From: Turnera subulata
Lineage: Eukaryota > Streptophyta > Magnoliopsida > Malpighiales > Passifloraceae
DNA: 64,000 nucleotides
Assembly (NCBI GenBank): GCA_028386065.3
Contig: JAKUCV010007280.1
Location: forward strand, 363,132 to 427,131
Direction: 5' to 3'
A program made the position numbers and the translations under genes. The notes beneath the pieces were generated by a model. The model saw only the letters and a program-made list of their open reading frames with translations. It did not search any database and was not told where the DNA came from. This document shows, one piece after another, positions 55,971 to 64,000 of the stretch (position 1 is its first letter; the number at the start of each line of letters is the position of its first letter).

Positions 55971-56480
55971 CAAAAATTAATATATCGTATTTCTATCCGG
56001 ATATCATTCCGTTATATTTATACTTTGAAAATTCCCTTTCCAAAAACATCACATAATTAATATTATTTTCCAAAAGGTATTTACCATAATATAATTTTTC
56101 CAGAAAACATATATATCATTTTTATTTTTTTAAATTGGACTGGGCTAGACCGTGGAATTAATTAATCCAGCCTACAACCTTGGACCCGGTAGACCCATAA
56201 CCCATTTCCGGGTCGTCTTCAACCTGCAGCTGACCTTGGTGGATTGTGGTGGCATTGCAGACGATGGTGTCGCGGGAAGCCAGTGGTCAAGGAAGATGAA
56301 GACGGTGCTCTGGTCGTGGCAGCGTGATTGCGAATGACGTCTAAGGAGGTGACGGCTCCGTCGCTCTGGTCGGGTGTCGCGTGGAGGTGGAGACGCGACC
56401 GGATGTGCAACGGCTGAGAAAATGCAACGGCTATGAGGACCTGACCCAAAATTGATTGGGCCTCCTCACCTATTCCTTTA
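55971..56480 (-). mobile_element. Degenerate LTR, 3'-side piece
   Basis: Resembles the AT-rich and GC-rich middle of the Element 3 type LTR on the minus strand (plus strand TTTCCAGAAAA..., GGACTGGGCT, GGGTCGTCTTCAACC). Its 3' end is missing. The other half is 57976-58715. Confidence 0.55.
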
Positions 56481-57975
56481 CACCTTCTTCTTAACTAACA
56501 ATCTAACAACCAAAGAAGTCGCCACCCAATATTTTATTTTGAAAAAATTTAGGAAAAAACCTTTCTTAGGCATCATCCTTCTCAGGCAACACACCTTAAG
56601 GTAATTGATCATAGCAAACCAGAGATTGTTGGATTCGGGGGTTCGCCATGGATAGGGAGGTGTTAGGCACCCATCCATGTTGCGGCGAAACTTTGTGCAA
56701 TTGAAGAATAGAATTGTATGCCTTATGTATATGTGTGCATAGTGTGGAAACAAATCACATAATAAAATAAAACAAAACTAAAACAAAAAGGGAAATTAAA
56801 ATATATTTGGGCTTGAGTTTCCACCACTAGAAACCACCTACGTAGCCCGACAACTGGGTTTAAAGCCCACGTAGTTCTCTACATGGCATCACAACAACAA
56901 TTACATTAGTAGCAGTAGCATCATCAACATCAAATCATTAGCAAACAGTAGATAAAAAGAGACCTAGGATCACCTCTTGTAGCCCTCCTCTAGCTCCTTG
57001 ATTTGGATTGCTTTCTCCACCCACTTTCTTCCCACTCCTTAGCTCAATCTTTGATCTCCTATTGATCTAACCTTGCTGCCTTCTTCTTGATGCTTTCCAC
57101 CAAATTTCTCCAGAATTTTTGCCTATAAAACTATTTCTAGGTTTGGAGAAGTAGAGTTTTTCCAAGCACTCAAGCTTATGGGGGATGTGTGTAAAGAGAA
57201 TTGTGTCCTCTGGATGTGAATGGAGGCCCTATTTATAGAGTTCTGGGGAGTACAGAGGTCGTGCACCTCTTAATGGTCAAGATCATAGCCAAAAATCTGG
57301 GCAAAAACCGAGTAGAATCAAATTATGGCCAAAAGTCGTGGAAAAAATCTTCCCAGGGAACACATGACTGTGGTCATGTTCTGATGGCCGCCAAGCCCGA
57401 CGGTCTTTCACACTTGACCGCCCGGGCCTGCGGGTTTCATGCGTTCTTGCCTTTTTTAGCTCTAATTTCCCCCTAATTCTGCCATGACTTGATACACATT
57501 AAACCCCATATTTCATGTAATTTTCATACCAAAAACAAATTTACCATAAAAGGATAATTTAATTATGATTTTTCACAAAAATTAGACCTAAGATTAGGCT
57601 GCAAGAAATGTGTTTATGGTCCAATTAATTCTGGAGGGTCCATATTTTATTAACCTAGGCCTCTAAATCTATTCCTAACCCAAAAATAAATCATCTCAAT
57701 ATAATTAGGTTAAAACAAATAAAAAGTTGAAGTAAATAAAACTAAACATATTTTATTAAATCAGACCTTAGCACATGTTTTTAACCTAAGATTAAATCAT
57801 CTCAATAATCCTAGGGCTCAAATACATAACAAGGTCCAAAATATAAAATATGCACATTCATTAAAATAAATTCTAAATATATTCTAACCAAAGACTAGAT
57901 CATGTCATCAATCTTGTGGTTTGGACATACCTCAAGCCTAAGCTGATAGAATGTTTGTGGGTTAAATTTGGGTGT
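56481..57975. mobile_element. Insertion with Ogre/Tat-like end motifs
   Basis: Begins near AAGTCGCCACCCAATATTTT and ends GGGTGTTCACAACGGCGACT. GAGTCGCCACC near one end and a GTGTTCACAACGGCGACT end are features I recall from LTRs of plant gypsy Tat/Ogre-type elements, whose primer site is a tRNA-Arg type GGCGACT. It is probably a solo LTR or fragment of such an element inside the old LTR. No target duplication was identified, no coding sequence. Confidence 0.4.
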
Positions 57976-58715
57976 TCACAACGGCGACTGGAGGACGACT
58001 CGATGACTGGTGCTGCACGTGGTGTCATTGATGGCTCAGTGGTGTTCGCGCGAAAAGGAAGGAAGGAAGAAGAAGAGATGGTGGTGGGAGTGCCCAAAAC
58101 GGCAACATTTTTGGCTCGGGTTATGTGTGTTGCTTTGTTTTCTTTTTTTTTTCTTCTTTCTTTCTTTCTTTCTTTGTGTTTGCAGGGCAGGAAGCGTACT
58201 GGGATTGTGTTTGTAGAGAACAAGAGGAAGAACTGGGTTACGGGTTTTGTAGGAAAGAAGGTATATACTGGGTTATAGGTTTTTGCTGGAGATAAAGAGA
58301 TGGGTTGTATGGACATGTAGAACGAGCATGCTTTTTACAGACGGTGTTCGGTCGGTAGCACAGGACAAAGGGAGGCACCGACCTGCATAATTAAGCCGCC
58401 TCAATTATGCAGTTACTGCCGTATAATTGATTGAATATTGTCCGGACCAATAAATAACTGATATATCCCCTTAACTTTATTTCTTGCCCGTTCCTTCGGA
58501 GATAAACCTGACTTTTCTGAAGATTCTTGGACCCAAAAAATACCAACTCTAGTCCGTAAAATTTGCAGAAAAAAATCCAGAATGTGGGGTAAGACTAGGT
58601 TTCGGAATCCGATCCTCTATTTATTGTGAATCAATTACCCAAGATTAATTTAATTCGGTAAATCATTGTATAAAACTTTTTACATGGTAAAAATGCCAAA
58701 TTTTACCCATTTACA
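57976..58715 (-). mobile_element. Degenerate LTR, 5'-side piece
   Basis: On the minus strand it shows the LTR start features in decayed form: GGTAAAA..TTTTTACC, the hairpin with loop CTTGGGTA (about 58636-58667), GGACC...ATATTTTTTGGTCC. The GC-rich part reads into 57976-58300. The open frames at 57900-58316 belong to this decayed LTR. Confidence 0.55.
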
Positions 58716-59905
58716 ATTTAAACTCTTATCAGAAAAGCTGATAATAACTTTTCACAAAAAAAAAACTGATGAAATTGAAACTCTCATCATAAAAGTTTAT
58801 AAGTTACGTGCTTGATTTTAAAAATCATCGTCATTATCATTGTAGTTTTCAGCTGAAATTTAATATTTTCTTGATAAGGAAGAAGCAACATATTAATGCA
58901 ATGTAAAAATAAAATTATATATATATATATGTAATATGTATTAATACATTATAGTACTCCATTTTGGTACTTCAGAATTTAACTATTCATATTTATATTC
59001 ATTATAAGGTTTAGGTTGATAAGTTTTGTAACTTGATAGGATAATAATTATCAGTTAATAATGTTATTAAAAACTAAGTTGTTGTCATTTTTGTTCTTTA
59101 TCATGTATCTTCTCATCTAAAGTTTCTTTTGCATCATCTCTCTTTAAATAGAAATACAGTGTCTTTGTGTGTATGATACAGTTTCTCTATTACTCGTTCA
59201 TTCTCCCTTATTCTTTTTGTTTTGTTTCTACTTGCACTATGTAAGTATGTCAGTATTAAGTGAGGGGTCACGTGAACAAAAAATAAATAAGGAACACCTA
59301 ACCCCTCACTTGAGGGGCTACTGATAGGGTAGGCCCAAATGGAGCCAAGCCCAACAGAGAACCCTAATAGGCCTGGAGGCCTGCACGTATGACAGAAAGT
59401 ATATAAAGAGGGCAACCCCCTCTCATAAGGATATATACATAAACCCTAATAGAAAATACCAACCCTCTTCCGCATAACTATATTAACATGTATTTAATGT
59501 TACAATTTAATGTTACAATCAATTTTTGTGCTATAAAATGAGGAAAACCACACACTATGGCGATCGTATTATTAAGCTAATCTCTTTTTTTTTTTCACAA
59601 CTAAACAAAACCATGCTTCATATTTTAAAGAATTGGTTACTTATGCATAGTTAAACTTCTGAATTTTCAGGGCAAAATAAAAAATTTGTGCTTCATTCAC
59701 AATCAATAAATAAAAAGCAAGGCAAACAACATAACCTTCAAGGGAATTCAATGTAAGCTTTCAAATCCTCTCAATATAGTTGTTCTGTTCCTATTTTAGT
59801 ATTCATATTTTAGAGTAGGAAATACCTTTTCAATTACTTTTGTCTCCTTCAGTAAGATTAAGTAAATATCCGTGTGCAACACGGTATAAATCAATCAGCA
59901 CACAA

Positions 59906-59924
59906 ACACGTGTCTGACACGTGT
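59906..59924. promoter_or_regulatory. Paired G-box palindromes
   Basis: ACACGTGT occurs twice with three bases between, about one helical turn centre to centre. CACGTG is the plant bZIP/bHLH G-box core. No gene is nearby to give it meaning. Confidence 0.35.
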
Positions 59925-59960
59925 AGTTGCCTAGTTTATAATTATATAAATCGAGCTAGA

Positions 59961-60101
59961 AAAATTAGCAAATTAATATAATTACCCTTAATTAAGATGT
60001 ATATATATATGTAAATACAAAAGAAAAATAAAAATTAGTAAATTAATATAATTACCCTTAATTAATATATATATATATATATATAATACAATAGAAAAAT
60101 T
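59961..60101. repeat. ~71-bp tandem duplication
   Basis: AAAATTAG(C/T)AAATTAATAT followed by ATTACCCTTAATTAA occurs at 59961 and 60032, each followed by a TA run and AGAAAAAT. Confidence 0.8.
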
Positions 60102-60592
60102 ATAAAAAAAACAATATCTTCTAGCATGTGCATAAGAACGTATTTCTATTTGTTATAAAGCAGAGTGACGACAATCTGCAATCTATAATCACAAGTAAAT
60201 GACAATATATACAAAGCAAAAGGTTCAATTATAAAATAAAAATATTATAAATTAATAAATTGTGTAAAGTATTAACTTAGAAAACAATCAAATTACATAA
60301 TGTATTAATTAACTAAGCCAGTAGAATCTACAGGGAGTGAACTAGTTCTAATAGAATATCTATTAGAATTCTTATTAAGAAATAAATTTATAAAATATCT
60401 ATCGTGAACAAGCTACTAACGGTAATGTAGAATTTCCTTTCAGAATGTAGTAGAATAGGTTTCATAAATCAGATAATAATATTTCGAGAGTCTTATTAGT
60501 ATGCCTAGTATATTTAACAATTACATCAAAAAAAAAAAAAAAGAGAAGGGCAAAGAGACACATCCTTCAAATAGTGCATGTTTCCTTCAGGT

Positions 60593-61856
60593 GGGGTTAA
60601 TGCATGAAAATATCCCTAAACTTTATTGTTTTCATCACTCTTGTCTCTAAACAAATTATTGGATGATTTATATCCCTTAACTTGTGCCGAACCGAGTGAA
60701 GTTGTCCATTTACCTGCTGTAACCGGTTTTAAGAGTGGGCCCACCTCATGTTTAGTAAAAAATTGTTGTCTTAGTTGAGCACAATACCATTCAAGATTTT
60801 TTTAAAAAAGAAAATTTAGAAAAATGGAATTAAAAAGGATTTTAAAAATAAAAAATTGTATATCCTAGAAAGAATTTTGATGGCAAAGCAACGACAACAA
60901 ACCCTACCCTCTCTCTCCCGCAATACCCACCTCTTCTTCTTCCGCGTCTATTCTTTTTTCTTCTCTACCAAACCCCAAATCGTCATCATCATCATCTTCT
61001 ACATCTCCCCGCTTCTCTTCCCTCCCTCAACTAAAGCAGCAAAAATCCGGACCCAATATTGCTTCTTTTCTTGAAACCCAGGTAGAAATTGGAGAAGATT
61101 ATAATGGGTTTAACCAAAACCCTCAATTAAAACCAAATCCTCATCCTCCCTCTTCTCTTTTTCTTCTCCCCCTCAACCTAAAACCGTAGCCCCCTCCCCT
61201 TAGCCTCTAGTTCCTAAAAGGGTGGTCCAATTCAAACCCCCCATTATCCTCTTTGCTGCTTCCCACCCGACCCACGATTCCGATGAAGACGAAGAAGAAG
61301 AAGAGGAGAAAGAGCAGAAACAGTGGGTAGAATCCGAATCGTAGGTGGCTGCAGATCTTGTGCCGTTGTAGAGTTTTGATGGATGGTAGAGTGTTGTTGA
61401 TGGCAACGAGCTTATGCCGCTATGGTGTTTGATGGTGGGTTTGATAGTGGCAACTAGTTTATGTCGCTATGGCAACGAGTGTAGTGGTAGTGGATTCGTT
61501 GTTAGCCAAAATCTTGTTGTGATTATTGATAGTGAAAATAGTTGTGAAGGAGATGAGTATAATGAAGAAAAAAGTAGGATAAAGAGGGTTCAGGTAGATT
61601 ATTTGGTACAGAACCCACACAGATATTATTTTTTAAAATTTTCCTTAAAAGTAATTCTGATGTGGAATATAAAAAAGTTAGAAAATAATTTTTTACTAAA
61701 AATAAGGTGGGCACCACTCTTAAAACCAATTGCAGCAGGTAAATGGATAATTTCACTCGGTTCAGCACAAGTTAAGGGATATAAATCATTCAATAATTTG
61801 TTTAGGGTTAGTGATGAAAACAATAAAATTTAGGGACATTTTCATGCATTAACCCC
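60593..61856 (+). mobile_element. Mutator-like (Pack-MULE-like) transposon with long TIRs
   Basis: The ends are GGGGTTAATGCATGAAAAT and its reverse complement. The inverted repeats continue for about 200 bases (left 60593-60790, right 61650-61856) with scattered differences. The flanking direct repeat is CTTCAGGT(G), 8 or 9 bases (60585-60593 and 61857-61865). Long TIRs with a 9-base duplication fit Mutator-like elements. No transposase. The interior (60880-61620) is different in character: GC- and codon-like, with a Ser-rich stretch in one frame and an acidic stretch HDSDEDEEEEEEKEQ in another. It looks like captured gene fragments. I could not identify the source gene. Confidence 0.75.
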
Positions 61857-61865
61857 CTTCAGGTG

Positions 61866-62106
61866 TTAAGAAACTTTGGACCATACTGAATTTATATGTT
61901 GAGGACTCGAGCTATTTCACAAGACTTTATGATCTCTAGGTAAAGAAGAGAGAGCTCGCTAATTAATAGCATGAGTGATATATGGAAGCAAGCTGTACAC
62001 GTTTACATCCGACTAAAATATAAGATAGGAAACTATGCCCCTATATTATTCTGAAAAATTTCAAAGTATAGATTTTCTGTTATAAAATAAATTGTGTGAA
62101 TGTCAT
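61866..62106. other. AT-rich spacer
   Basis: Nothing recognisable. Confidence 0.4.
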
Positions 62107-62540
62107 TGTTACCATCCAGTAAAATTTATTTTTATCTTACCCGAATTTACTCCCGGTAAATATTTTACCCCTACACTAAATTTCTACTTGGAATCATCTC
62201 TTTGGCTTAATTACCCTCCATAATTTCATTTGTCCTAATCCTATTATAATCTTCCTTTACCTAATATCCTTTTGATTTTATCCTTTTAAATTAATCACAC
62301 TTATTTGTTTTTAACCTCCCATTTACAACTATAAATACACCTTCATTCCTTCACTTTTATACACTTATAACCTACCATAAACTTCACTCTCTTCTAATTT
62401 CCATACACCTCTCTTTTCATCTCCCTCTCCATCTAAGTTCATTATTCTTCTTTTCATATTATTATCAATGTTGTATTATTACCATTAAAAGTGTATTACT
62501 TCTATCAAGGTTGTATTATTACCTTGATCAAGGTTGTATT
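62107..62540 (+). repeat. Dispersed repeat with TATA box, copy B
   Basis: Starts TGTTACCATC and contains CTATAAATACACC and TTGTATTATTACC repeats; the inverse of 39497-39859. It is cut at its right end by the LTR starting at 62541. Confidence 0.6.
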
Positions 62541-64000
62541 ATTCCATCAGTGTAACGACCCAGGTAAAATTTATATGATTTTACCGAGTCGTTTAAACTC
62601 TTACAACGGTAAATATATTTTATCGTTGTAATCGAGAATTCTACCGCACCAGGTTTTCCGAGTCTTACCGGGAGTAACCGAGCTTCGTTTCGATCGCCAA
62701 GGACGTACGACGTTTTGGAGTATCTTCGTAACCGAGCCTTGGAATTAACTTCCGAGAATTTTACACGGCTAACCGAGCCTCGGTTTTCAATTCCGAGACT
62801 TGCACAACGCTCAGGGGAATTAATCAGATTTTCCGAGCCCAAGTTGTATTTTCGGACTGGGACGGAATTTCGAAAAGCCGATTATGCCCCTAGGATATTT
62901 TGGAACACAAGAGAAGCATGAAGGGCATATAGGTCTTTTGCTGGCTCAGATTTTTCTGCCTAAAGCTATAATTATTGATAGATTTTTACTGTCTTCTTTT
63001 TCTTTTCCTTTTTCCTCCCACCTTCCCTTGTCCCCCTGATTCTTTTCTCCTGCCGGCCACTCCTCTTGTCTCCTCCTTTATTTTTCTTTTTCCTTATCTT
63101 CTTCTCCTCCTAGGCACCACCGGCCGAACCCAGCCCTTCCCCTTCCTTTCCTTCTTCCTCTTCCCTTCCTCCTCCACCTCTCACCACCATCGCCATCTCT
63201 CTTCCTCTCACGCCTTCCTCCCCTCTCGTTTTGTCTCTCTCACAACACACCACCGCGCCGCCGACATCTCTTCCCTCTACCTTCACTCGTGGCCGTCACC
63301 GGGAGCCGACCTCGCTACCGCCTCTTCTCTCATCTTTGTTTCTGCTCACGACCGCCGCCCTCTCTCCAGTTCCGCTGCAGCCAGACGCCGCCGCCACCTC
63401 ACGAGCACGATGCCACCGAGAAGTGAAGCGGGCCCTTCTGCTACTGGCAAGGAGCAGAGCACGAACCACGACTGAGCACAAAGGCCGATCTACCTCTCAC
63501 CGTAGCCGACCGAGTGGATGTATGGGTAAACTGACGACGAACCACTCCTTTCCCCCTTACAGTTTCTTTCTCTTCTTTCAATCGATTTCTGCGAGCTTTG
63601 TTTTCTTGATTTTGGTTGTTGTTGGTTGGATTGACGGTGATGACGATGGTGGGGCTATTGTGGACGTCGCTGTGTGGTGGTGCTCCGGTCACCCGTGGGT
63701 GGCTGTGAGCATGATGTTGACGATGGTGGCTGATTCGGTGATACTCTTGCTCGGTGGTTTGGACGTTTTGGGTGATGATGAATAGTAACAGAGGACGTGT
63801 TGCCCTTGAGAACAGTAGTCGCGCACAGTACCTTGGCCGAATTCCGGCGAGTTTCCGGTGTCTCGGAAATTTTCCGGCGAACCCGGAAACGAACCTGATG
63901 GGTAAAACCCGAGCCTTGGACTCTTATGCATCTAACGGACCATGGACATAATAACAAACCCGAGCCACGTTAACAAACCCGAACAATATTAAACGGACCC
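62541..64000 (+). mobile_element. LTR, TGTAACGACCC family, running off the window
   Basis: Starts TGTAACGACCCAGGTAAAAT. It has the usual order: GAATTCTACCG block, pyrimidine-rich stretch (62985-63240), GC-rich stretch (63120-63480), then TTCCGG/GTCTCGG words shared with Element 1 LTRs (AATTTTCCGG). Its first ~500 bases match 28968-29464. Open frames here are composition effects. Confidence 0.75.

Larger units (their letters stand above)
58716..60592. other. AT-rich intergenic sequence
   Basis: No gene. It contains a perfect 11-bp inverted repeat AAGTGAGGGGT/ACCCCTCACTT (59258-59268 and 59301-59311), a TATATAAAG box near 59400, paired ACACGTGT palindromes (59906-59924) and a ~71-bp tandem duplication (59961-60101). 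Confidence 0.5.

Noticed and set aside
57900..58316. Possible gene with a lysine-rich tail
   Set aside because: The sequence aligns with the GC-rich part of a degenerate LTR on the minus strand.
1..64000. tRNA, rRNA or snRNA genes
   Set aside because: No cloverleaf with conserved A and B boxes, and no rRNA or U-snRNA core words were seen in reading both strands. The primer sites resemble tRNA ends only because they are complementary to them.

Overview
The window looks like repeat-dominated nuclear DNA of a flowering plant, most likely a eudicot: AT-rich intergenic sequence, GT-AG introns, plant LTR retrotransposons with tRNA-Met-type primer sites, and one clear host gene. That gene is a four-coding-exon MAC5/RBM22-type splicing factor on the minus strand (34191-37237, non-coding 5' exon near 37805-38040). 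No rRNA, tRNA, CRISPR array or prokaryotic gene was seen.

Left side (1-32769): the end of an LTR (1-598), a T-rich intron-like tract, and one exon of an RPA-like OB-fold pseudogene. That exon is split by a non-autonomous LTR element (Element 1, 1409-18812, TSD TGACC). The 5' LTR of Element 1 is itself split by a decayed Ty1/copia element (2599-10878, TSD AAGGC; empty site preserved in the 3' LTR). Element 2 (19774 to about 28583) follows, then an LTR fragment and a rearranged reverse-strand copia relative (29465-32769) containing the only N of the window. Both copia copies carry an array of the 12-bp palindrome AACATCGATGTT just behind the primer site.

Middle (32770-41524): the MAC5 gene and AT-rich flanks with small repeats. 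Right side (41525-64000): a solo LTR (41525-47738, TSD GTGTA) with a second, opposite solo LTR nested in it (44179-47675, TSD TGTAG), then a complete reverse-strand Element 3 (47746-55760, TSD GTACT), an old degenerate LTR with an insertion, a Mutator-like element with long terminal inverted repeats (about 60593-61856), a dispersed repeat, and an LTR running off the end.

The most interesting system is shared by Elements 1-3. None has gag or pol. Each internal region of about 2.4-2.6 kb carries the same cargo. ORF1 is antisense, exactly 227 codons in all three copies, intact, with no indels, preceded by TATAAAAG, and ends in a half endonuclease/exonuclease/phosphatase-like domain. A sense GRF zinc-finger gene is intact only in Element 1. 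ORF2 is antisense, acidic/basic with a coiled-coil tail, intact in Element 1, and has its own TATA box. The flanking LTRs belong to visibly different subfamilies but share architecture: a hairpin near the 5' end, a GC/CT-rich leader, a putative mini-exon, tandem stem-loops near the 3' end and a G-box terminus.
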